This document shows, piece after piece, positions 23,391-36,585 of a DNA stretch of 64,000 bases. Under the pieces are notes generated by a model, which ran no database searches, had not been told where the DNA came from, and was given only the letters and a program-made list of their open reading frames with translations. Within the stretch, counting starts at the first letter, position 1; each line of letters begins with the position of its first letter. This stretch comes from Sepiola atlantica (Eukaryota; Mollusca; Cephalopoda; Sepiida; Sepiolidae). The stretch covers positions 6,780,704 through 6,844,703 of the forward strand of contig OY744520.1 in the NCBI GenBank assembly GCA_963556195.1, written 5' to 3'. The position numbers were made by a program, and so were the translations under genes.

Positions 23391-24384
23391 AGTACACTGT
23401 ATTTGGCCAAAAATGGATCTAAAAGAATCGTTTCAAAAGTCAGTTTCGATTTATTAAGATATTTGTTCTGATGGATCATTGTCAAGACTGGTTAAGGCTT
23501 GTTGATCCCAAAAGAAACCTTGTTTCATGACAATTGAAGAAACAGCTGTTAAAATGATCCCTTTTAGTGGAGAATAAAAATTTGACCGTTGTAATCTGTT
23601 TTCCTATTTTCTATTTATAACTTATATATTAATATCTATTGAGCTTAAACACTTAAGATTTGACATTTTCACATTAGAGAAAACATTACAAACGAACAAA
23701 TAAATAGGGAAAAGAAAATAAATAGAATAAAAAGAAAAAAACGAGAGACGAAGAGGAAGAACGTGTGTAAGTAGTATTACATTGATTTCACACAACCTGT
23801 CAGTCGCCGCCAAATGCACTGTTGAACTCGTCTTTGAATGTCTCCGCAGTTCTTCGCATGGAGATATCTACATATTTGGTTATGACGGACAGTGTAGTCG
23901 CCATCTGTCAAAATTAGCATACACTGACTCGGATGTTTAATTGCTGAATGGCAAAAGCTGCACTGTTTTTGTTTTTACCAGATTTTCTGGAATCTATTTA
24001 TGAGTATCTCCTGATCGTCTCCGATGCGTTAATAATACGTTTTTCATCAAATAAACGTGTACAATTCTTGAGCCATTGCAGTGTCGCTGTATTTTTAATA
24101 AAGTTACTCAATGCATTTCTTTACGCTCTTATTTTGTCGCCATCTTTCTTACTTTGTCTCTAGATCTCTGTTTGTGTTTTCATCTTTCTCCTCTTCTCGT
24201 GATCAGGGTTGCTTGGTTATCGCAGTCCTCTGCAGGTTTTTTTTTTGCTATTGTACCTCCACTGAAGCGTGTAAATTACACGGCAAGCAAATAATAAAAT
24301 GTTCGAAATACAAATGCTTAATTTCAATTCAATTCAATTAATTTGGCAAAAAATAAAACAAGCATGCTTTAGTTACCATGTAGA
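23391..24384. other. Unassigned sequence
   Basis: Several short open frames (60-76 codons) without motifs or shared context. No repeat family seen. Confidence 0.4.
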
Positions 24385-25015
24385 GAAAGGGTGGTAGAAA
24401 TTTACACAGAAAAGGATACAGTAGCCCAGCACCTGTCTAAATTTACCTTGAATTGCTGCGTTGTTGGCGCCTTTATTATCTCTCTTGGAAGTCTATTGAA
24501 AAAGCAGCCCTCCTTCGGTTCAATCCAAATCAGCTGTGAAATAGTTTCTTGTAGTGTCCGCGTAGACCTCTTTCTGGCGCAGGCGTGAATAATAGGTTCT
24601 AAAGTATATCGTAATTAAGGTATCAAATAACTTACAGTGGTTAAAATATAGCAATATTTATTGAGATAAAAGTTTTTGATGATGTTTGAATTCGTGTATG
24701 CGAGTTGCGTTGATATGTGATTTTCTGAGTGGAATTTCTCTTCGCGCTCGCTTTATGTAAGCGAAAGTTTGAGATCTGTGTGTGAGTTAATCAGACGTAG
24801 CAGTTTATGCGTGCTATTGAATTTCTTACTTGTTTGAGTGACAATGGTTCAACAGTTTTTGATCATGTTGATGACGCCTTCGTTGTAGCTGGTTGATGTC
24901 TGCTCTGGAGTTTCGCACTTGTGCCGAATATAATAGAAAATATTTCTTCAACAGATATTCTAGCTTAAATCGCAGTTGCGTGAATCTGTTGGCGGGAAGT
25001 GCAGGTATTGTTTTA
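24385..25015 (-). pseudogene. LINE reverse-transcriptase C-terminal relic
   Basis: Minus strand. 25015-24830 encodes RFKLEYLLKKY and VRNSRADINQLQRRRHQHDQ, corresponding to the RPHLEY...DI..LE..QRRAT region after the RT palm. About 300 bp further, 24540-24440 encodes FFNRLPREIIKAPTTQQFK then VNLDRCW, the usual C-terminal block (N.LP..I..A.S...FK..LD..W) of LINE polymerases. The stretch between is frame-broken. The family differs from A (which has GLWNSLP and CFPD). Truncated, inactive. Confidence 0.5.
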
Positions 25016-25098
25016 ACGTGCAGTATTGACAAGTGGTCTAATAAATGTGTTGGTCACTCTCTTTCTCACTATCCCCCGTGTCTCTCTCTTTCTGTTAA

Positions 25099-25102
<4 letters not shown>

Positions 25103-25187
<85 letters not shown>
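25103..25187. repeat. (CA)n(TA)n microsatellite
   Basis: CA to 25129 continuing as TA. Confidence 0.95.
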
Positions 25188-26608
<1,421 letters not shown>

Positions 26609-26611
<3 letters not shown>

Positions 26612-27461
26612 TTCATATATTTCTTCCTCAATACATAGATTAAATAGTAGGGTTTACAAGACTCTCAAGATTTCGTTGTCTAGAAGAAAAACTCCAAAAT
26701 AATATTAGTTATTTTCTCTTCTGATTATCTCTGTATTCCAGTCCTACTGGGCCTCTTTGTGACTGGGATGAAGCAATGCCGGTTCGGGGAATGCGGGATT
26801 GTAGCTTGCTTCATATAGATTGTCGGTACAGCGATATTCACATTGATATCCATTGTATCTTGAGACTTGACATAGCCTTTATATATAATGTTGTGATGGG
26901 ATACCGGACCCCCCCTAGTCACTAAATAAGTGAACTAGTCAGAACAATAAATACGACTACGAACACGTAGATAATAAATCCGATTTCTCGTCTGAATAAA
27001 TAAAGTCAATTCTTCGCTATAATTTTAATGTACATTTTAACAATATTTGTTTAAGAATTATTTCTTTTCTTCTGTTATATTTTTATTTGCTTCGATTTTG
27101 TTTCCGAAATGTTTTTTTAGGGTTAGGGTTAATTAAAATTTGAGATTTTGTTTGAAATGTCTAAATTATTAATCCATATTTTTCACCAAACAAAAGAGGA
27201 AATATCACTTGTTTTGAATTTCATTTACGGTTTCAATCAATAATTATTTTAATCAGAAAATGGTTTAGACTGTGGCATCGAATTTCAGTCATACATTACA
27301 TTTACAAAAACAGCAAAACTTACAAAAATAAAGTTAACCAACGACAGAATTAAAAAAAAGAAGATATTCAATGAATTAAATTTTAAATATCGCTTTCGCT
27401 TATTTATTAGTTTGATTTCAATTTAATATTTATTTTATTTATTTTAAAAATCTAAATAAAC

Positions 27462-27464
<3 letters not shown>
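26609..27464. other. Unassigned sequence
   Basis: Contains a short AGGGTTAGGGTTAATT remnant at 27119-27134. Nothing else recognised. Confidence 0.4.

Positions 27465-27521
<57 letters not shown>
27465..27521. repeat. (TA)n at the edge of the 26-bp satellite
   Basis: TA run with one TG, continuous with the first satellite unit. Confidence 0.9.
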
Positions 27522-27522
<1 letters not shown>

Positions 27523-30500
27523 ATAAAATGGTATTTCAAATTTAATAAATCAAATGGTATTTCAAATTTAATAAATAAAATAGTATTTCAAATAAAATAA
27601 ATAAAATAGTATTTAAAATTGAATCAGTAAAATTGTATTTCAAACTTCATAAATAAAATGGTATTTCAAATTAAATAAATAAAAAAGTATTTCAAATTTA
27701 ATAAGTAAAATGTTATTTGAAACTTAATAAATAAAATGGTATTTTTAACTTAATAAATAAAATGGTATTTCAAATTAAATAAATAAAATGGTATTTCAAA
27801 TTTAATAAATAAAATGGTATTTCAAATTTAATTTTAAAAAATAGTATTTCAAACTTAATAAATGAAAGAGTATTTCAAACTTAATAAATAAAATGGTATT
27901 TCAAAACAAATAAATGAAATAGTATTTCAAACTTAATTTAATTATATATTTAAAATTTAATCAATGAAATTGTATTTAAAACTTAATAAATGAAATGGTA
28001 TTTAAAATTTTATAAATAAAATGATATTTCAAACATAAAACATTAAAATAGTATTTCAAATTTAATAAATGAAATTGCATTTAAAATTTAATAAATAAAA
28101 TGGTATTTCCGACTTAACAAATCAAATGGTATTTCAAACTTTATAAATAAAATTGTATTTCAAACTTAAAAAATTAAAATTGTAGTGCAAATTTTATAAA
28201 TAGAATAGTATTTTAAATTCAATTAATTAAATGGTATTTTAAACTAAATAAATAATATGGTGTTTAAAATTTGATTGAAAAATTGGTATTTCAAATTTAA
28301 TAAATAAAATGGTATTTCAAACTTAATAAATGAAATTGTATTTAAAACTTAATAAATAAAATGGTATTTACAACTTAATAAATAAAATGATATTTAAAAT
28401 TTAATGAATAAAATCGTATTTTCAACTTGAAAATAAAATGGTATTAAAATTTTATAAATAAATAGTATTTAAAATTTAATAAGTAAAATAGTATTGAAAA
28501 TGTAATAAATAAAATAGTACTTCAAAATAAAAAATAAAATGGTATTTCAAACTTAAGAAATAAAATAGTATTTACAACTTAATAAATATAATGGTATTTC
28601 AAACTAAATAAATGAAATTGTATTTCCAACTTAATTAATTTAATTGTATTTCAAACTTAATAAATGAAATGCTATATCAAATTTAATTAATAAAATAGTG
28701 TTTTGAACTTACAAAATAAAATAGTATTTCAAACTTAATAAATAAAATCGTATTTAAAACTTAAAAATAAAATGGTATTTTAAATTTAATGAATAAAATG
28801 GTATTTCAAATTCAATAAATGAAATGGTATTTCAAATTTAATGAATAAAATAGTTTTTAAAACTGAAAAATTAAAACAGTATTTCAAATTTAATAAATAC
28901 AATGGTTATATAAATTTAATAAATAAAATGGTATTTTAAACTTAATAAATGAAATGGTATTTCAAATTTAATAAATAAAATCGTATTTTCAACTTAAAAA
29001 ATAAAATTGTATTTGAAACTTAATAAATAACATAGTATTTAAAACTTAAAATATTAAAATTGTATTTCAAATTTAATAAATAAAATGGTGTTTTAATTTA
29101 ATGAGTAAAATGGTATTTAAAACTAAATAAATAAAATGGTATTTCAAATTTCATAAATAAAATGGTACTTCAAATTTAACAAATAAAATAGTATTTGAAA
29201 CTTAATAAATAAAATGGTATTCTAAACTTAATAAATATAATGGTATTTACAACTTAATAAATAAAATGGTATTTCAAACTGATAAATAAAATAATATATT
29301 ACATTGAATAAGTAAAATAGAATTTAAAATTTAATAAATGAAATTGTATTTCAAATTAGATAAATAAAATGGTATTAAAATGTAATAATAAAATGGTATT
29401 TAAAATGTAACATGGTATTTCCAATTTTATAAATGAAATAGTATTTTAAATTTAATAAATGAAATAGTATTTTAAATTTAATAAATAAAATAGTATTTCA
29501 AACTTAATAAATAAAATGGTATTTCAAATTTAATAAACAAAACTGTACTTCAAATATAACAAATAAAATTGTATTACAAATTTAATGAAAACAATTGTAT
29601 TTCAAACTTGATAAATGAGATGGTATTTCAAATTTAATAAATGGAATGGTATTTTAAATTTCATAAATAAAATAGTACTTCAAACTTAAAAAATACAATG
29701 GTATTTCAAACTTAAGAAATCAAATTGTATTTTAAATTACATAAATAAAATGGTATTAAAAACTTAATAAATGAAATAGTATTTCAAACTTTATAAATAA
29801 AATAATTATTTGAAATTTAATAAGTAAAATGGTATTTCAAATTTAATAAGTAAAATGGTATTTCAAATTTAATAAATTAAATGGTATTTAAAATGTAATA
29901 AATAAAATGGCATTTCTAATTTGATAAGTAAAATGGTATTGTAAATTTAATAAATAAAATGGTATTTCAAATTAAATAAATAAAATGGTATTTCAAATTT
30001 AATAAATAAAATGGTATTTCAAATTTAATAAATAAAATGGTATTTCAAAACAAATAAATGAAATAGTATTTCAAACTTAATTTAGGAAAATAGTATTTCA
30101 AATTTAATCAATGAAATTTAATTTAAAACTTAATAAATAAAATGGTATTTAACATTTTATAAAAAAAATGATATTTCAAACATGAAACATTAAAATAGTC
30201 TTTCGAATTTAATAAATAAAATGGTATTTAAAATTTCATAAATAAAATGATACTTCAAATTTAACAAATAAAATAGTATTCGAAACTTAATGAATAAAAT
30301 GGTATTCTAAACTTCATAAATATAATGGTATTTACAACTTAATAAATAAAATGGTATTTCAAACTGATAAATAAAATAATATATTACATTGAATAAGTAA
30401 AATAGAATTTAAAATTTAATAAATGAAATTGTATTTCAAATTAAATAAATAAAATGGTATTAAAATGTAATAATAAAATGGTATTTAAAATGTGACATGG

Positions 30501-32591
30501 TATTTCTAATTTAATAAATGGAATGGTATTTTAAATTTAATTAATGAAATAGTATTTTAAATTTAATAAATAAAATAGTATTTCAAACTTAATAAATAAA
30601 ATGGTATTTCAAATTTAATAAACAAAACTGTACTTCAAATATAACAAATAAAATGGTATCTAAAATTTAATGTAAACAATTGTATTTAAAACTTGAAAAA
30701 TGAAATAGTATTTAATATTTAATAAATAAAATCGTATTTTAAATTTCATAAATAAAATAGTACTTCAAACTTAAAAAATATAATGGTATTTCAAACTTAA
30801 GAAATAAAATGGTATTTACAACTTATTAAATGAAATAATATTTCAAACTTCATAAATAAAATAGTATTTGAAATTTAATAAGTAAAATGGTATTTCAAAT
30901 TTAATAAGTAAAATGGTATTTCAAATTTAATAAATTAAATGGTATTTAAAATGTAATAAATAAAATAGTACTTCAAACTTAAAAAATATAATGGTATTTC
31001 AAACTTAAGAAATAAAATGGTATTTACAACTTATTAAATGAAATAATATTTCAAACTTCATAAATAAAATAGTATTTCAAATTTAATAAGTAAAATGGAA
31101 TTTCAAATTTAATAAATTAAATGGTATTTAAAATGTAATAAATAAAATAGCATTTCTAATTTAATAAGTAAAATGGTATTGCAAATTCAATAAATAAAAT
31201 GGTATTTCAAACTTAATAAATAAAATGGTACTTCAAACTTAATAAATGAAATGGTATTTAAAATTAAATAGATAAAATGGTATTTCAAAATTAATAAATA
31301 AAATTGTATTTAAAACTTAACAAATAAAATGGTATTTCAAACTTAAAAAATAAAATGGTATTTAACTTAACAAATAAAATGGTATCTCAAATTTAATGTA
31401 AACAATTGTATTTTAAACTTGATAAATGAAATAGTATTTCAAATTTAATAAATAAAATCGTATTTTAAATTTCATAAATAAAATAGTACTTCAAACTTAA
31501 AAAAATATAATGGTATTTCAAACTTAAGAAATAAAATGGTATTTACAACTTATTAAATGAAATAATATTTCAAACTTCATAAATAAAATAGTATTTGAAA
31601 TTTAATAAGTAAAATGGTATTTCAAATTTAATAAGTAAAATTGTATTTCAAATTTAATAAATTAAATGGTATTTAAAATGTAATAAATAAAATAGCATTT
31701 CTAATTTAATAAGTAAAATGGTATTGCAAATTTAATAAATGAAATGGTATTTCAAATTAAATAAAGAGGATTGTATTTCAAATTCAATAAATAAAATGGT
31801 ATTTCAAACTTAATAAATAAAATGGTACTTCAAACTTAATAAATGAAATGGTATTTAAAATTAAATAAATAAAATGGTATTTCAAAATTAATAAATAAAA
31901 TAGTATTTAAAACTTAACAAATAAAATGGTATTTCAAACTTAAAAAAAAATGGTATTTAACTTAATAAATAAAATGGTATTTCAAATTTGATGAATAAAA
32001 TGGTATTTCAAACTTAAGAAATAAAATTGTATTTAAAATTCAATAAATAAAATAGTATTTAAAATTTAATAAATATAATGGTATTTCAATTTAATAAATA
32101 AAATTGTATTTCAATTTAATAAATAAAATGGTATTTCAATTTAATAAATAAAATGGTATTTCAATTTAATAAATAAAATGGTATTTCAAACTTAATAAAT
32201 AAAATGGTGTTTCAAACTTAATAAATAAAATGGGTTTTCAAACTTAATAAATAAAATGGTGTTTCAAACTTAATAAATAAAATGGTGTTTCAAACTTAAT
32301 AAATAAAATGGTGTTTCAAACTTAATAAATAAAATGGTGTTTCAAACTTAATAAATAAAATGGTGTTTCAAACTTAATAAATAAAATGGTGTTTCAAACT
32401 TAATACATTAAATGGTGTTTAAATCTAATAAATAAAATGCTGTTTCAAACTTAATAAAATGTTATTTCAAATTTAATAAATAAAATGGTATTTCAATTTA
32501 ATAAATAAAATGGTATTTCAATTTAATAAATAAAATAGTGTTTCAAAATAATGAATAAAATGGTGTTTCAAATTTAATATTTCAAATTTAA
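27522..32591. repeat. Diverged 26-bp satellite, ~195 units
   Basis: Unit TAATAAATAAAATGGTATTT plus CAAACT. Most units differ by several bases and some by indels. Within the array, multi-unit blocks recur: 29281 on and 30366 on share an unusual GATAAATAAAATAATATATT context about 1085 bp apart. A block with AAAAAATATAATGG then TTATTAAATGAAATAATATT occurs three times near 30750, 30975 and 31500. 32200-32400 is a near-identical run carrying the diagnostic ATGGTGTTTC. No coding potential. Confidence 0.95.
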
Positions 32592-33158
32592 GTGTAACAG
32601 ACTAAACTTGATATAAAAACTTTTCAACTCATCTAAAATCAAATGCACACATTCAATCTACGCGTTTAGCAATGACAATTCTATTGAAAACTTAAACGTG
32701 ACAGACCAACGAAATGTTATTTTAAGTGTAAGTGTGAAAGACTAACCGACGGGCACATATTGTTTGGACTATCTAAAATCAGATTCATTGTGTGTGTTTA
32801 TCGATGAAAATACAATTTCAAACTGAAATCTGTACGCCCGTCCGACAGAGCCTCACGTAAAGATGCGAGGAGTAATCTAAACATAGTTATGATTCTCAAA
32901 AAAAAAAGTTGCCTAAATCTGTAAGACCGTCTAAATTGAAATGAATGTACGCAAAAGTTCATTTGGCACTCCTATATTAACATCTAAACGGCTTACTGTG
33001 ACGTAAGTAAATGATATTTTGAAATATTCTATATATAATACAGTCGAAATACCTTAAGACATCTACTTGTGTGCGTAATTTACATAACTATTTTTTAAAT
33101 AGCTCATAATAAATTAATGTTTGGTGTTATTCATGTGTAATTTTAGTGTCCCATTTTA

Positions 33159-33161
<3 letters not shown>
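32592..33161 (-). repeat. GTCTGTCACGCTTAAG family, minus-strand units
   Basis: 32600-32890 has three or four reverse-oriented, diverged units (TCAATCTACGCGTTTAGC, AACGTGACAGACCAACG, CCGTCCGACAGAGCC). The rest to 33161 is unassigned. Confidence 0.55.
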
Positions 33162-33196
<35 letters not shown>

Positions 33197-33201
<5 letters not shown>

Positions 33202-33452
33202 GGAAGTTTTTCAACCATTAAAACTATATGAAAAAAACACTTTAGTCCCAAGTCCTTCGTTGGAAAAATACTTTTCATAGTCACTATATTAGTTTGCTTC
33301 TAAGAATTTACGCTAGTCTTAACATTATTTAAGGGATCATCAGTTGTTTACCATGAAAAACTGTTTCGGGAATTTAAAAACAAAACCGTATTTTGTCTCA
33401 TGGTTTCCCAGCAGAGTTGCTCAGACTCCACTTCCCTTAAAAGACAAGAACA
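33197..33452 (+). repeat. GTCTCGG dispersed family, copy 2
   Basis: Follows a (TA)n tract. Same order of blocks as copy 1 up to TTCCCTTAAAAGACAAGAAC, where it is replaced by a CA microsatellite. It carries an extra TTACGCTAGTCTTAACATT segment near 33308. Confidence 0.75.
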
Positions 33453-33530
<78 letters not shown>

Positions 33531-33588
33531 TGCAACTGGTCTGTCGATATTAACAGTAAATAATTAAATTTATTTAATAATAAAAGGG
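33453..33588. repeat. (CA)n(TA)n microsatellite
   Basis: CA from 33456 passing into TA to about 33528, then unassigned sequence. Confidence 0.9.
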
Positions 33589-33682
33589 AAAAATTACTAA
33601 AACGTTTCTTAAAAAATATTTTAAGAAACGTTTTAGTAATTTTTTGAGAATTAACGAACAAATATGTTCGTTAATTCTCAAA
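33589..33682. repeat. Two adjacent perfect hairpins
   Basis: First: arms 33589-33614 and 33619-33644, 26 bp perfect, loop AATA. Second: arms 33643-33660 and 33665-33682, 18 bp perfect, loop AATA. The arms are unrelated between hairpins, yet both loops are AATA. A/T-rich DNA of this kind can extrude cruciforms. Confidence 0.85.
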
Positions 33683-33708
33683 GGAGTTAATTTAAATTAA
33701 ACTAACAT

Positions 33709-33749
<41 letters not shown>

Positions 33750-33750
33750 G
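33709..33750. repeat. (CT)n(CA)n microsatellite
   Basis: Short compound dinucleotide tract. Confidence 0.9.
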
Positions 33751-34651
33751 GCATCGATAAGGCGAATTGATCCATTCTTTTTGTGTTTACAAGAAACTTA
33801 TGAATTAAATGTTAATTAATTAAAATATTAGTTTACAGTAGCCAACTTGACGAAGCGATAGCAAGCTGTAAAAACCAGCTAGGAGAGTTTTCGATGGAAT
33901 ACAAATGGTGACATGATAATATGATTAATGTTAAACACATATATATTGTGTTTTTATTTGATTTCCATGGATAAATGACTACTCAGTGAGAGGAAAATGT
34001 TGGTTTCCACTGAGCATAAGACAATACTCTTCCGTAAAAAGAATTGGGTTCTATTCTCACGACAAATAGTTTATTACACGCGTAAACAATTAACACCTGT
34101 GTTTTGTTGACATGCAGTAGTAGTAAGCTCAATCAGTTGTGACGTCTCTCTCCTTTCTTTCTGTAGTCAGTCTCTTTCTGCGTCTCCTGATGGTGTCATC
34201 ACTGAAATAGGTGTTATCTCTCTTCTCTTTAAACATCCGTCATCATAGCAATTAAAAAAACAACACATTAATTTTGCTTTGAGCTTTTCATGTTCTTTAT
34301 TTGATTTATTTTGCTTTTCACAAATATATTAGTTCGTATCACATAGCGAGTTCAGGTAGACCATTACATCGTATTAATCTCTTTCCAACTATCTCCCCTA
34401 TAGATGGGTTAAAAAGCCTGAGAAAGACGTCTGAAAAAGTCTGAGAAAGACGGCGAAACAGCACTCAAGACTGACTTCATTACAATGTCAACTTCCTGGC
34501 ATGACGCTTTGGAAACTTCTTTCCAAATATGATCTACGGCTAAGATCGGATTTTAACTCTGCCTGATGAGATCTCAGTTTGTAGCAGCTGTTTATCGATA
34601 ACATCTACATACCAGTCTCGCAGATTTTGTACATGTCTGTGTAAATAAAAC

Positions 34652-34655
<4 letters not shown>
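33751..34655. other. Unassigned; weak hammerhead-like patch
   Basis: 34395-34465 has tandem TCTGA(G/A)AAAGACG units followed by GGCGAAACAGC, reminiscent of a Penelope end but with a broken core. The rest is unassigned. Confidence 0.35.

Positions 34656-34711
<56 letters not shown>
34656..34711. repeat. (TA)n microsatellite
   Basis: Lies ~40 bp from the hammerhead motif. Confidence 0.95.
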
Positions 34712-34713
<2 letters not shown>

Positions 34714-34751
34714 GAAAAAGGAAAAGAAAACAAGAGATATTTTTTATATAT

Positions 34752-34793
34752 TCATCAACGTTTCGTCTTTATTGTAAGACTTCCTCAGGATGA
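34752..34793 (-). ncRNA. Type I hammerhead ribozyme motif
   Basis: Read on the minus strand: UCAUC (stem I), CUGAGGA core, one extra A, stem-loop II GUCUU-ACAAUA-AAGAC, GAAA, minimal stem III A-CG-U, cleavage-site H17 = U in GUU, and GAUGA closing stem I with five Watson-Crick pairs. All invariant core bases are present. The extra A between A9 and stem II has a precedent in a natural viroid hammerhead. Predicted self-cleavage lies between 34757 and 34756. Such motifs are known in the terminal repeats of Penelope-like elements, and a decayed sister copy lies at 6210-6251. No coding part of an element is attached here. Confidence 0.75.
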
Positions 34794-34799
34794 TAATTT

Positions 34800-34930
34800 G
34801 ATGAAAAATGTCATGCAAGTACATCGAAATTTTGGGTTTACATGATGGGTTGATAAGGAAAAGTAGAAGTTGTGGCTACTGTGAGGCGCTGGAGGAGAGT
34901 CGAGACTGCGAGAGGTCAGTGGTGGCGAAG
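34800..34930. other. Flank of the hammerhead copy
   Basis: GC-richer sequence between the motif and a (TA)n tract, probably part of the same truncated element. No ORF recognised. Confidence 0.35.
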
Positions 34931-34931
34931 A

Positions 34932-35250
<319 letters not shown>

Positions 35251-35254
35251 ATAA

Positions 35255-35350
35255 AGTTTTATGTATACAAACATTATTGGTTACATATGTGCATACATGT
35301 TTAGGTTGCACTTTTCCCAGAAAGTCAACCTCATCAGACCAAGAATTTTC
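35255..35350 (-). repeat. Hammerhead-like repeat, copy with intact CUGAUGA
   Basis: On the minus strand: GGUCUGAUGA, then GGUUG/CAACC as stem II, then UAAAC where a hammerhead needs GAAAC, then AUGUAUGCACAUAUG. The invariant G12 is replaced by U. The downstream half matches the start of the window. Predicted inactive. Confidence 0.55.
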
Positions 35351-35369
35351 TACGGATTTACATTTACAT

Positions 35370-35687
<318 letters not shown>

Positions 35688-35691
<4 letters not shown>

Positions 35692-36328
35692 GAGATAGAT
35701 AAACAAAGAATGAACGCGAGAGAGAAAAGAAAGAGAAACACGCATATGCTTATATCACATTCAGTTGACAATTTAATATAAACATTCTTTTATGATCAAC
35801 ATTATTATAGTATGACGCATAAGGATTTCTTTAATAAAATAAGCCGAGAATGTTTTACGAGAAATAATAAAATCCGGATATTTTGCTGTAGAATAATCGA
35901 ACTAATAATCGAACTAACTGTCCCACAATGGTTTCATTAACCTTTGCCCCTTTTACCCTTTTATAGGTGCGAGGTCAAACACCGAACCGCTTATTTTTCC
36001 AAGCAATCAAAGGCATTCTGTGACATCAGATTGGTCAAATGTAGAATGTTTTAGAGTCAGTAAAAATATGACTGCCGTTAATTGTTGAACTAACAGTTGA
36101 TTAACCGATGAATAGCATATCAAGATCATGATAAGGAATAAAAACATGTCGGAAAATATTTCGGTAGACAGATGTTAGAGCACAATTCTAGTGTTGTTCA
36201 CAAATTGTGACGTTAAACTTAACTCGCCATTTTACTCGATCTTAACTTGAAGACATCGACCACGAAGTCTTTTATTTGGTCTTCAAATTGAAAAGTGTGG
36301 CAGCAGAAGTGAAACGATAACACGAAAG

Positions 36329-36331
<3 letters not shown>
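35688..36331. other. Unassigned sequence
   Basis: No coding or repeat signal recognised. Confidence 0.4.

Positions 36332-36419
<88 letters not shown>
36332..36419. repeat. (TA)n microsatellite
   Basis: One TACA interruption. Confidence 0.95.
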
Positions 36420-36421
<2 letters not shown>

Positions 36422-36585
36422 CATTGCTTGTATAATGTAGTTATTGCGTTTAGCCGACTAAGCTTATGGTTACAATCAACTCTCCATCCCCACGCTGGAA
36501 ATGCAAAAGACGGAACATCTACTCTCTTCGATCGTCAACTCTGTTATTCTGTTCTTCTCTCTTTCGATAACGCAGTCTGCAATTG

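Noticed and set aside
23948..24341. Small membrane protein genes (overlapping frames of 71-76 codons)
   Set aside because: T-rich sequence gives hydrophobic translations by composition; three frames overlap and none has a motif.
26710..26930. LTR or gene fragment around CCAGTCCTACTGGGCCTC and TGTGATGGGATACCGG
   Set aside because: No second LTR, primer-binding site or coding match could be found.
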